Source: Turbatrix aceti (Eukaryota > Nematoda > Chromadorea > Rhabditida > Panagrolaimidae). From it: DNA of 64,000 nt. Below the pieces are notes generated by a model. That model searched no databases, was not told the origin of the DNA, and saw nothing but the letters and a program-made list of their open reading frames with translations. Of the stretch, positions 39,413 to 49,910 are shown one piece after another (positions within the stretch are counted from its first letter, which is position 1; each line of letters opens with the position of its first letter). Both the position numbers and the translations under genes were made by a program. Location of the stretch: contig OZ017766.1 of the NCBI GenBank assembly GCA_963969345.1, forward strand, positions 10,478,001 through 10,542,000, given 5' to 3'.

Positions 39413-42400
39413 TTACAAATCAAATTTCTCAACATGATACTGCTGAAGGTCGTCTTCTTCCTCCAAAGCATGTTTGATTTCTAAATCGTCCTCAAAAGCA
39501 GGTTGCCGCTTTCCGGCAAGTTCAACAGTTTCCAAAAATGGCACCAAATCGTTCCAAAAAACGTCAGCTTCTCTGGCGTACGGAAAATTCCACTCAATTG
39601 TAGCGTCAGTTTTTAGCAACACGTAATACTCTCTTTTTTTGGTCCCCAGTTGAGGCCAATTTGGTTTTGATGGATCGCAGCTTTCTTGTGTGGGTCGTCT
39701 GAAATTGTTTCACATTTTTTCTATTTTTTTTTCATTAAAAAAATTGTTCGTACCCCTTTGTTAGAAATCTCAGCGCAAATTTCCACCACAAATTACAAGT
39801 TTCAATGAGGTATTCAGGAGTGCTTCCGAGACAGGTTCCAAGAAGGTTGTCGATTTCGTATTTGAAAGCAAAGGTCGTGCTTTTGTTTTTGATCCGGTTT
39901 TTTATCAATTCTGCTGTTGGGGCCGCGTAGTGCCAATCGTGGAGGAGCTAAAAACAATTGGGCCAATCAATAAATTAATACAAGAAATACTAAGAATTGA
40001 TAAAATCAGGAATTTTACATCAAAAAATGTACATTTAAAAAATGCATTTTTTTTAGTCGACTTTTTGGAAAAAAATATCGATCCAAAAAAAAATTTTGGA
40101 AAAAAATATTGACATCCCCACTTCGACTCTCGAGTCGAAAAAAGTGTCCGGAACGTTATATTTTTTTTCAATTTTTTTAAACAGATCAAAACTTGAAAAA
40201 ATTTTTTTTCCCAAAAAAAATCGTACCAAAATTTTGTATTGTTTTGTACGAATATTTATCAGATTAATTTTTCTTATCAAGTTTTTTACATTGTATTATG
40301 TTTTAATTTTTCAGACGTTTTTAACAAACTTACAGCATAAAAAAATACACAATTTCAGATTATTTAAAAAAACGTTTTTGGTCAATTTAGGAAACTTTTT
40401 TGTTTTTGTTTTTGATCTGCTCAAATACAGAAAAATGGATACTTTTATTAAAAAAATTGGCACTTTTTGAGTAAAAAATCTAAATATTATTTGTGCAAAA
40501 AAACGTGAAAAAAAAGAAAATGTACCAAAATTATAAAATTTTTATGTTTTTTTAAATCTGTTCAAACCTGGCCGTTTGATTTAGAAAACGTTCCTGCTCA
40601 ATTTTCCCCCCTTTTCCTACCTGTCTTCCCTGCTGCCACAAAAGGTACGTATCATTCTTGTCTCCCTTCGACTTGACATACTCATGCCAAATCATTCTTC
40701 GAATAAGTGGTCCATTTTTATAAACATTGTCAGACACCAGCCGGGAAAGCAGCAACTTGAATTCAGCATACGTGTAATTTGTCAAAAATTGATTTACAGT
40801 TTTGTAGTAAATTGACGGAACTTCGGTCGAAATGCCGACGATCATTGGCAAATCTACGGAAAGTGTTAAATCTGCTGCCATTGGTCGAAACGGCGCTCCA
40901 TAAGGTTCGTGGGAGGGTAATTCGTTGACGGCTTCAACGAGTCGATTTATGGGAATCGTTCGAAGACAGTCGGTTGCCTGGATCGGGGACGGCAGATCGC
41001 AGATCACAGACTTGGCAACTGCATGCGTGCTTTTGATTGTGCGATCGTTGTTTGGAGTAAATCGGTTGATCAAACTGTGGCCATTTAGAAGAATCAGGCT
41101 TAGTTTTGTGTTTTCGTCTGGAAATTTTGTCGACGCGTCAAATTTATTATTTCGGTTAAAAAAACGATTTTTATGCATGTATCTTTTTTTTTTCTTTTTT
41201 CTTTTTTTTGTTCGAAAAAACAAATTTCAACATTTGACTTCATTTTATTTTTTAATAAAAAATTAATTTTTTTTTAATAAAGAATTAAAAAATGATAACA
41301 TAATACAGTAAAAAAACGAGTCAGAGTAATAAAGTAAAAAGTAAAAGTAAAGTTAAAAAAAGTATAATAATTATATTTTTTGTTATTTTTTTAAACTAAC
41401 AAAAAATGTCTTTTTTGAAACATGTTTGTAGGTTTTTTTTTTGTTTTATAAAGTTGTTTCAAATTATTTGGTTTGAATTGAAACCAAAAAAAATTCAATC
41501 CAAACCAAATCACCAAAAAAAATTTTTGAACAAAATTTTGTTTTTAGAAATTTTTTAGAAATTGAAAAACCTACTTTTTTTTTAAAATTTCTATTTTTTT
41601 TTAGAACCAAAGTTTTTTTTTCCATTTTTTTGCCTCGATACCAATTTTTTCCAAAATACAGAACACAATGACAAAATGATCTCTAAAAAGATGCTGACCA
41701 ACACGAGATATTTTTCTCATCATGCACTCAAAAAACAAGAACACCGGGGAGGTGACCTATATTTTTTTACACATTCAACATCGTTTTGTGCTGGCTGCAC
41801 ACGGATGCATGCAGGCGGTATGACAAAGATGGTCCGATCCCCCAACTCTTTTAAAAAATCATCCGTCCCCCTTCTCTTCTTCCCCGACTGACCGCAGTTT
41901 TGTTTTACGTTGACGAAAAAGAACAAATTTTTTAAAATTACAGACAAAATTCAACGATGCAGTTCTTTTTTATCCTCTTTGTCTCGTTCCTCATTTCTGT
42001 GCTCTACCTGGCGACTCCTGTCCTTGGACAACTCCTAATTGATGGTGATAACGTAAGTTTTCCTTTTTTTCTCAACCCCCTGAGGCACCAATAATTTTTT
42101 TTCTTCAGCTGGTGCTCTTTTCTGGTGACAACGAAATTCAATCGCAAAAAATTGTTGGATGATTGATTGAAACCAACTCACCTGAATTTTCATTCTGAAG
42201 TGCCAAATGAAGGGCAGCGGCATCGTCGTGTTCGGCAACAAATGTCACTTTCTTTGAAATACTAAAGTTATCTAGATTGTCCAAAATAAATTTTATGGCG
42301 GCGGAAATGTCGGTTATTCCGGGGCTTCTTTTATCTTGGCCGATGAGGGTTCCAAATCCTAGAAAAAAAAATTCGTGCATGCAAAATATTTTGAAAACAG

Positions 42401-43429
42401 AGAAAGCGATCTTTTTTCGCAAACTTTTTAAAGAGAAAAAACTATCAAAAATCACTGAAAAAAAATACATTTTTGTAAGTGAACAAAAACTTTCAAAAAA
42501 TAAAGTAAAAAAAAAGTAAAATTTGAGCCCTAAAAATTTGGTTTCAATTTGACAAAAACGTAATAAAATATATATATTTTTTGTATTTCTGCTTGACGTA
42601 AAATCTAAAAAGTAAATAAAATTTTCATTTTGCGAAAAATCTTCACAATGAACATTTTGCAATGCAAAAAATTCGAACTTTTTTTACTTACAAAAACAAA
42701 ATTATGCCAATTCTATTATTCAAAATTTTTTAGTGATTGTTACAAAAATAAAAAACCCTCAAATAACCCCATAAATTTCTTTTTTTTCGCCCCGAGAACA
42801 AATTTTTGTACAAACGATAAAAATAATTTGTTTGCCGTTCGTTCGTGTTCGTTTGCAAATACGATCAAAAATGTTCGCGTTTTGTTAAACAAATGTCACA
42901 ACGTTCAAACAAAAAAAAACGACTCCCTGACGAACCCAAAAATCCAGTTCGAAATCGAACAATTCCGACAGCTACTTCACGTTTGACTAAGTTTAGGACG
43001 CTTGATTCGTTGAATTGTTCATTGGAAAAAATGACGAGTAAATTTGGTTTCTGAAAAAAAAATTTCTATTGATATTTATCGACAAAAAAATTTTTTTACA
43101 TGTTCAACATTTTTCGGAATCAACAAATCCAGGTGCAGGCAGTCTTCGTCACGATTTCCGTCCACAACCCGATCAATACAGGCCCTGCTCCATCGATCAG
43201 CCGTGTGCATACTTTTCCATTCTTTCACCTCCGCTTGAGCTAACCTTTTTTCCTTAACCGGAGAAATCGCGTAAGGAATGCCCAAAAAACCATTGATTTT
43301 TCCATCACGCGCTTCCGTTGACTCGACGTCGCCCAGCGTGGTTGAAACTTTTATGGCAGTATTGGATCTGATTAATATCGTCAGAAAATACACGTAGACT
43401 AGTAATAGGAATGACGAGAGCGGTGACAT
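39413..43429 (-). CDS. Secreted carboxylesterase-like protein lacking the catalytic serine
   Basis: Six exons on the minus strand: 43429-43100, 43050-42936, 42358-42182, 41117-40621, 39947-39754 and 39698-39413, giving 532 residues with consistent phases. A signal peptide (MSPLSSFLLLVYVYFLTILI) is followed by the type-B carboxylesterase fold: GFLGIPYA, DEDCLHLDLLIP, a degenerate VGIVRFRTGFLGFG strand, ITDISAAIKFILDNL, CLRTIP, and the C-terminal DWHYAAP and WNFPYAREADVFW. The nucleophile elbow, normally GESAG, reads AEHDDA at residues 190-195. The oxyanion HGGG loop is replaced by SNEQFN, and no catalytic histidine context is visible. This points to a non-catalytic family member, perhaps a binding or adhesion protein, but unlike neuroligins it has no membrane segment. 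It is not an obvious pseudogene: no stops or frameshifts were found. Confidence 0.8.
41934..41943 (+). promoter_or_regulatory. Putative spliced-leader acceptor
   Basis: AAAATTACAG ends 13 bases before the ATG at 41957 of the small nested gene. Confidence 0.35.
41957..42162 (+). CDS. Possible 49-residue secreted peptide gene nested in an esterase intron
   Basis: Two exons, 41957-42052 and 42109-42162, joined at a strong donor (GTAAGT) and acceptor (TTCTTCAG), phase 0. The first exon encodes a textbook signal peptide (MQFFFILFVSFLISVLYLA, cleavage likely after VLG). The mature part would be about 25 residues beginning QLLIDGDN and ending QKIVG, with no dibasic processing site and no cysteine. 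It lies on the strand opposite the esterase-like gene, inside intron 42181-41118, and stops 20 bases from an esterase exon. No family is recognised and no polyadenylation signal is close. Chance is not excluded. Confidence 0.42.
42837..42884. repeat. Dispersed GTTCG/GTTTGC-word repeat, copy B
   Basis: This is the best match to copy A at 10614-10662, over about 48 bases. It lies in the intron just downstream of esterase-like exon 42936-43050. Confidence 0.65.
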
Positions 43430-44194
43430 TGAACGACCCAGCTTCGAATTTGCTTGCAGGTGAAAAAGCGAGGCGATCAAAAAGAAAATGCGTTATCGAG
43501 CACTGCTGTTTCTTATCAGTAAGCTTGGCTTTTGGAACGGTCGCGTATGAGTTATTGAAAATCACGGTGATGATAATAATTTGTTTACACTAAATTTAAA
43601 TTACTTATTTCTGGAATTAAAAATCTGTTCTTTTTTGGTGCGTTCAACAAAAACCAAGGCATTTTTGAAACAAAAAAAACTAAAAAAAAAACAAAAAAAT
43701 AGAAAACAATAAAAAAAATTTTTTTGCTTTTTGTATTTTTTTGTATTTGAACAAAACCAAATATTCTTTTTTTATAATGTTTTTAAAATTTTTTTAAAAA
43801 TTATTTTTTTCTTTTATTTTTTTTATTCAAAATTATTTTCAAAATACCAAAAAAAATAATTTATTTTTTGCTTTTTAAACCGTAGTTTTCATTTCTCATA
43901 CTTTTTTTTCGAACTTCTCGAATACAATTTATTTCAATATTCCAAGAATTATTCCGTAAAAATCCCATTTTTTTAAATTTACAAACTTTTCATTGTTTTT
44001 TATCTAAAAATCAATTTTTACTGTTTTTTTAAATCCCAACGTCAAGTTTTTTTAGGTTTCGAATTATTTTCACCAAATCACTTTTTATTACCAATTCAAA
44101 CAAGTTTTTCTGAGACACGCAAATTCAAAACTCTACAGTTTTTTTTGTTTGTTTGCAAATTTTGAGTAATTATTGAATGTTTCGTCATGTCGGA
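43430..44194. other. Intergenic spacer
   Basis: A/T-rich sequence with long T runs between the esterase-like gene and the small secreted protein gene. No gene seen; it should hold the promoter of the esterase-like gene. Confidence 0.5.
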
Positions 44195-45272
44195 TCATTC
44201 ATGGTTGAGTCGACGTTGCCTGAGTGCTAGATAAGTCTGAACTGATCGCTTTCCTCGGCTTCCACATTCACCGAAGGAGCACAGGACGCCGACGCGGGTG
44301 GCCATGCGAGCTTTGAGGTCGTCTCCGATCTGAAAACAGAGAATTACCAAAATATTTATTTGTATTTAAAAAAAATTGCGAAATTGTTTAAAAAAATATA
44401 TAAATATTTTACCTCGTAATCGATAAAGCCGTTGCCATTGACAAATGATTTGTAAGAGTAAATAAGCTTGCCCGGCTGACGAGTGGAAGGATCGTATTCG
44501 TAGGTTTCGACAACCATAGGAGATTTTGAACAGTCCGGAAGTTTGATGTTGAATCTTTCATTTTGATTTTCGAGTTTGTATAACCACCTAAAATTTTTTA
44601 AAACTATTTTATTTTTTTACGAATTTTTTTTTAATGCAAAGGTAATTGAGTTTTTGGTCCGTTCAAACCCGTTAGAATTTTTTAGACATGCAAAAAACCT
44701 AAATTTGGAAAAAAAGAAGTATTTACTAAAACAAAATTATTTTTTTAATAAATAGAAAAATGGAAAATCGGATTTTATTACGGCCTGTACTAAAATTTTA
44801 GATTTTTTTAGAACCGAACAGAAAAAAATTCACACTTTTCGTATGAAAAAATTATTGAATACAAAATTTATTTTTTTTTAATTTCCAATACTTTTTTAGT
44901 TTCTGTAACTCAAGAAAAATTTTCACAAAAAAAATGTTTTTAAGAAATGTGGCGCATTTATTTTCCCGTAAAAATTGAACTTTATGATCGCAAAAAAATT
45001 GAAATTTTTCCGGGTGAAAAACTTGAAAATCTTTTTGTGGAAAAATTTTGGATGTAAGAAAATGCGAAATAAAAATTCTAATAAAAAAAATGAAAGTGGA
45101 AAAAACAAAAAAAAACTCACATTGGCGATTTCTGTCCATCAGGAGAGATAAACTGGCAAAAGACCTTGTGATTTGTGTGTGAGATAATCATAATTTCGAT
45201 TGTACATGACTGAACAAAGCATACACCTGCTGCCAGAAAGACGACAAGCGTCGTCAGTCGCATGCAACCCAT
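44195..45272 (-). CDS. Small secreted protein, copy 1 of a head-to-head paralogous pair
   Basis: Three exons on the minus strand, 45272-45121, 44587-44413 and 44329-44195, giving 153 residues. It begins with a signal peptide (MGCMRLTTLVVFLAAGVCFVQ, then SC). The body contains SPDGQKSPMWLYKLE, LPDC, PGKLIYSY, NGNGFIDYEIGDDL and TRVGVLCSFGEC. The last three motifs match the neighbouring gene at 45693-46552 (GNGYVEYNVHDNF, SRVGVSCQG, LGEC), so the two are paralogues. The pattern resembles a nematode secreted-protein family with a conserved early cysteine, PGK turn and RxGVxC segment. I cannot name the family or its function. The start follows a short AAG-ending tract, a weak acceptor. Confidence 0.75.
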
Positions 45273-45679
45273 CTTGACTTGTTTCACTCTTCTCTATTTA
45301 CACCCCTGTTCAACAGGTATTTATACAAGGAAACTCCTTAATTTCCGACTTGCCCATTTTTTTTCGCTTTTCTTAATGAATGACCGACCCGTTCAATTGA
45401 TGACCTGGTTTTCGTGTCAGTCGAAATTTATTATCAATATTCGTCGTGCGCGATAACAAGATGTACCGTGTCTTTTTCACGCTTTTTGATATGTTTCTCA
45501 CTTTTTCTTGACCGTTCAGGAGGTTGGTCATGATTTTCAAGATGACCAGGATGACCGGTGCATCTTTTATCTCTTTAAATATCCTGAATCCGCCATTAAG
45601 AATGTGGATATAAAAGTTTCCGTTCCGTTGTTCTTATTTTCTTATTTTCTTATTTTCTGTCTATCTTCCCAATTCGCTT

Positions 45680-45690
45680 TCTGCTGTCAG
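45680..45690 (+). promoter_or_regulatory. Putative spliced-leader acceptor
   Basis: TCTGCTGTCAG ends two bases before the ATG at 45693 of paralogue 2. Confidence 0.5.
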
Positions 45691-45692
45691 AA

Positions 45693-46552
45693 ATGATCAA
45701 CAACGGTGTTACGGTTATTTTAAGCCTTATTTTGATCGATATCGTGACGATATCGACCGTCGAGGCCGGGTGTAACTACCAGATCAAGGTGAATTCAAAG
45801 ACGAAGAAAACTTTCTTTGCACAGGTTATCGATCACAATCGTCACGCTCATCCACCGTTAGTTGTTTTTTTTGTACGTAAATGTTTTTTTAACTGTTTTT
45901 GTGGTTCGGTGAAAGTGGAACCACAAAAACTCTTTATGTCTCCTTTTTTTTGATTTTTGTAAAAAAAACATGTATCACAATCACGAAATGATGTGGGACG
46001 GCGACCAGTCTTTTGTTCGAGAAAAATCACTAATTATTCCGGGTTGATTAGTCCCCGACAGAAAACAGCATTACTTTCGTTAAAAACATCAGCATCAGAG
46101 AAACAAAAATTCCACCCCATCCTTCTAAATTTCCACTTGAGACCGAATCGCACGTTGCACGCAGAACAAATCGGCTCTCAAAGCGAAAAATTTTGCTTTC
46201 CGCTTTTTTTAAATTCAAAAAAAAAACAAATTGATTATTTTTGATCAAAAAATTTTTTTTCAGACGTCTGCTTCATCGCGTCAACCAAAAAGAAAGCTTT
46301 CCCGTCAAATCGCCAGGAAACTGTGATGCAAACCCGACAACAGTCCGTATTCTAGAAAACAATAACGGTCACCCCGGACGTAGTCTTCAGGAATCCAAAG
46401 CCAAGTATTCAGGCAATGGCTACGTCGAATACAACGTTCACGACAATTTTGTTCCGATAGTTGCTTCGCGCGTTGGTGTTTCGTGTCAGGGTCTTCTGGG
46501 ACCCTTTAGTCTCGGTGAGTGCCGTGCGTCGTCGCCTCTTCGTCTTGGATGA
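45693..46552 (+). CDS. Small secreted protein, copy 2 of a head-to-head paralogous pair
   Basis: Two exons, 45693-45856 and 46264-46552, giving 150 residues. A signal peptide (MINNGVTVILSLILIDIVTI, cleavage near VEAG) is followed by CNYQIKVNSKTKKTFFAQV, then across the intron PPRLLHRV, SPGNC, NNGHPGRSL, YSGNGYVEYNVHDNF, SRVGVSCQG and SLGEC. It aligns along its whole length with the divergent neighbour at 44195-45272 but lacks that gene's third intron position. A good donor-like GTGAGT at 46515 lies inside the last exon; because the following GEC matches the paralogue I read through it. AATAAA at 46602 is a likely polyadenylation signal. Confidence 0.72.
45895..45930. repeat. Perfect 13-bp inverted repeat in intron
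   Basis: GTTTTTGTGGTTC and its exact complement GAACCACAAAAAC are separated by ten bases, in the intron of small secreted paralogue 2. It could form a hairpin in the pre-mRNA or be the footprint of a small palindromic insertion. Confidence 0.7.
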
Positions 46553-46601
46553 GTTCGTTGAAAAAAGAAGAAGAATGTGAAGGTGAAAAAAAGGTTTTTT
46601 A

Positions 46602-46607
46602 AATAAA
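46602..46607 (+). terminator. Polyadenylation signal of small secreted paralogue 2
   Basis: AATAAA occurs 50 bases after the stop codon. Confidence 0.5.
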
Positions 46608-47202
46608 TGTTAAATTACGTATTTACGGTTGTTTGTATTCTGAAAACTGTTGGGTAAACTTGAAGCGTCAGAAATCTGTCAACATTCAATTTTTTTGTTT
46701 ACTAACAAAAACAAAAATTTTTTTTAAATTTTGATTCAAAAAATTCGAAGGATCGTGAAAATTTTTAACCGTGTTTGCAAACGCACAAACGTTTTTAAAC
46801 ATCTAAAAAAAAAAAAAGAAGACTAATCCGCTTAAAAAAAAGTTTTGAAAAAAAAATCACAAAAATTCAATACCCTAAAACAACGCCAAAAATCATGCAA
46901 AAAGGCGCAAAAACGGACAAAAGAGTGTTGAGTCAAGCAATGACGCAGCCAGCAACCATCATCCTCCCCACCAGTCAGCCAACCAGCCAGCCGGTCGACG
47001 CGTGTCATCACCATGCCCCTCTTGTTTGCATCCTACGGGGCTTTTACACGCCTGCCTACAAACATTCAAACATTTATAAATACTGGACAACTCGACTGAT
47101 TGTTTTTGTTCGCAAACAATTTGTCGCAGTATAATATTGATTTGATCTGTTGCAAAACTTTTTTTTGTTCGAGAGACGACACATGTGTATCCAGCCGCCG
47201 CT
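46608..47202. other. Intergenic spacer
   Basis: Contains a GTTTGCAAAC-type dispersed-repeat copy at about 46768-46800 and a less A/T-rich CAGCC-containing stretch at 46940-47000. No gene recognised; presumably the promoter of the acid phosphatase. Confidence 0.5.
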
Positions 47203-47212
47203 GTGCTGACAG
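47203..47212 (+). promoter_or_regulatory. Putative spliced-leader acceptor
   Basis: GTGCTGACAG ends one base before the ATG at 47214. The preceding tract is only weakly pyrimidine-rich, so confidence is low. Confidence 0.35.
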
Positions 47213-47213
47213 G

Positions 47214-49813
47214 ATGAACATTTTGTCTGCACTGTTGTGTCTTTTTATTTTTATTTTACATGATTTTGAGGGTGTAAATTGTATTCGAAATGGAAAAGAA
47301 CTGGTGTTTGTCCAGGCAATTTGGCGTCATGGGGATCGCGCACCTACGGAATTTCCGTATCCTAACGATTCCTACAACGAAAGTTTTTGGCCCCGGGGCT
47401 GGGGTCAGCTTACTGATGTTTGTTTTTTTTAACTGCAATTACATTTTTATTTTACAAATAAATTTTTCGACAACAAATTTTTTAGAACTTGAAGATGAAC
47501 GAAGATGTTGTCCGAATCGATTTCTCAAAAAAAATTTATTTTATATTTTTTTGCACTTCTGATACAAATTTTTTTTCGTTTTTTTCCAAATTCCAAAAAT
47601 TTATAAAAACGTTAAAAAAACATTTTTCCAAAGCAAATTTTAGGCTGGAGCTGCCCGAATGAAAAATCTTGGTACTCTCTTCAAAACTCGTTATTCCGAC
47701 TTCATAAATCTAAATTATTCTTCCGAAGAGGTTTGTCCACAGTATTGTTCATTTTTGTTCACTTTTACCCCTGCAAAAAATTTAAAGGTCACAATACTGT
47801 CCTCTGACTCTGATAGAGCCATTGTGTCGGCTATTGCATTTAGCAACGGTCTCTTCAACACTACAAATCCAGTTCCTGTTCGCAGCAATGGACCCAACGA
47901 AAATGATCCGGTAGGGAGATAGATTATCACCATGTTTTTCATTATACTAAATATTATTCAGCGATGATGTATTTATGTATGCTGAAATATTTAGTATGCG
48001 TAGGTACTGTGAATCACGTAGGGGATTAAGAACATCGAGGGTAATAAAAAATGGAAAACAAGATTATGTATATTTGGTTTCGAAATTTTTGGGTACAAAA
48101 ACAAATAAAATTATCGCTTATTTATAAAAAAATTTAAATCAAAAAGCAAAAATTTTTTTTTTAATTAAAAATTAAATAAAATAAAAAATAGAAATAAAAA
48201 AACACAATTTTTGTACAAAATCAAAAAAACATTATCTTGGAAACCAAGAAGCATTCTTTTGTGTTCGATCGTCTACAAGTTTGATTTTTTCTGTTCCCAT
48301 TTGTTTATATTATTTTTCTAAATAATTTTCGAATTTGTTCCAAGCAAAATTTTGCGAACAAAAAAATTTTGAAGACAAGCTTTTATCACGAACGAACAAA
48401 ATTATTTGTATGGTTTTTGTTTGCGAACAACGTTAAAAATGTTTGTCTTTGTTCGGTTTCTCAAACAAAAACGTAAAAATTTTGTACACATTTGTTCGTA
48501 AACAAAAAAAAAACTACGTACTCATTATTTTTTAGTACTCTGTTTTTCGTTTTTTTATTGAACTAAATATTTTTTAGAAGCCAAAACACAATCACCAAAA
48601 AAAAAACAAAATCGTAAACTTTTTTAATTACAGCTCCTACGCCCCTCCGCCGTCGAATGTGATTATTACAACGCTGTCTACAAACCAATAGGAAAAAATG
48701 TAACAGCATCAATCAAAACTGAATACTCCGATTTCATATCATTTCTTCAAAGCCCCACAGGTTATGGCGACAAGATTACTGTATCCGACGTTGCTGGACT
48801 GCTCGACATTTACCTGGAACAGGCAATCGGGTTGGCTCAACCCGATTGGGTGTACAAAAAATGGCCCCAATACGAAAATGCTACAAGCCTAGATTTGATT
48901 CGGGAAATTTACCGTCGAACTCGTATTGCCAAATTCAGCGATCCACGGCTCAGTTACGTCAAAGGAGGAACCATTCTCGGCGATTTTGTTTCCCACGCAC
49001 AAAATGTTGCCCAAGAAAAGCAAAAAGAACCTAAAAAAATGTTGCTATACTCTTCGGTAAAAAATTTTCATCGTAATTTGTTCTTTCATTGCTAATTTTT
49101 TTTTTCAGCACGACGGAACAGTTTTGTCGCTGCTTTATGCCCTCGGAATAGCCGACGACGAGCAAGTGCCATTCTCGGGATGTGTTATCATGGAAGTATC
49201 TCGGACAGATGCTGAACAATATGTAGTTGAAGTAAGCGGACAATTGATCTGACCATTTTTCAATTATAAAGACATTTTTTAGTTTTACTACGTGACAAAT
49301 AATACGGCGTCGAGAAAAACAGTTCCTGGATGTTCAGAACAATGTCCTGTTGATGAGTTTGTTAAACTCACAAAATCAAAAGCGTTTTTCAATCAAAATC
49401 AATTTAAGCAGGTTAGAAAAGAGTTTTTTTAGTATATTTTAGTTTAGATAAGAAAAAAATGAAAAAAGAAAAAAAAGAAAAAACGAAAAAAGAAAAAAAA
49501 TTAAAAAGAAGAAAAATTTTAAATAAAAAAATTTATTTTTTTTATTTGAAATTCAAAACGGATAATTTTTTGCTTATCTACAATTTTTTATGAAACAGAT
49601 GTAAAAACAAGTTGTTTCTAGCAATTTTTCACATCGTGATAAAAAAAAATAATATTTATTGTTTTTCTTTTTTTTTATTGTAAAATTTTTTTGTACACGT
49701 AAAAATTTTTCCAGGCATGTCAACGCGACGCATCATCAGCATCACCTGTTTCCACAGCTTTCTACCCAGTATTGTACATTTTTGCAATTCGAGCATTCAT
49801 TTCACACTTTTAA
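47214..49813 (+). CDS. Histidine acid phosphatase (branch-2 histidine phosphatase, pho-like)
   Basis: Seven exons: 47214-47417, 47644-47730, 47788-47910, 48634-49056, 49109-49231, 49283-49411 and 49715-49813, all phase 0, giving 395 residues. A signal peptide (MNILSALLCLFIFIL) leads to the catalytic RHGDRAP at residues 38-44, whose histidine becomes phosphorylated. Then come GWGQLTDAG, SSDSDRAIVSA and the proton-donor HD at residues 280-281 (HDGTVLSLL, directly after an intron). The enzyme hydrolyses phosphate monoesters. The C-terminus has a Ser-rich spacer and a hydrophobic end (FYPVLYIFAI), suggesting membrane or GPI attachment at an intestinal or other cell surface. Intron 47731-47787 is 57 bases, has no stop, and keeps frame if retained. 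The stop codon overlaps an AATAAA (49812-49817). Confidence 0.87.
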
Positions 49814-49817
49814 TAAA
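49812..49817 (+). terminator. Polyadenylation signal overlapping the phosphatase stop codon
   Basis: AATAAA shares two bases with the TAA stop at 49811-49813, so the 3' UTR would be very short, fitting the close convergent neighbour ending at 49911. Confidence 0.55.
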
Positions 49818-49910
49818 ACAGTGAGTCAGATAAAAATGAAACTTGTCATTGCAATTTCACAATTTCACATATGCAAACAACAAACAAAAAAAATATTACA
49901 TAGTAACAGA

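Noticed and set aside
46515..46552. Consensus-like splice donor GTGAGT in the last exon of small secreted paralogue 2
   Set aside because: The read-through residues GEC match the paralogue and an early stop follows, so splicing there is not required; no downstream partner exon was found.
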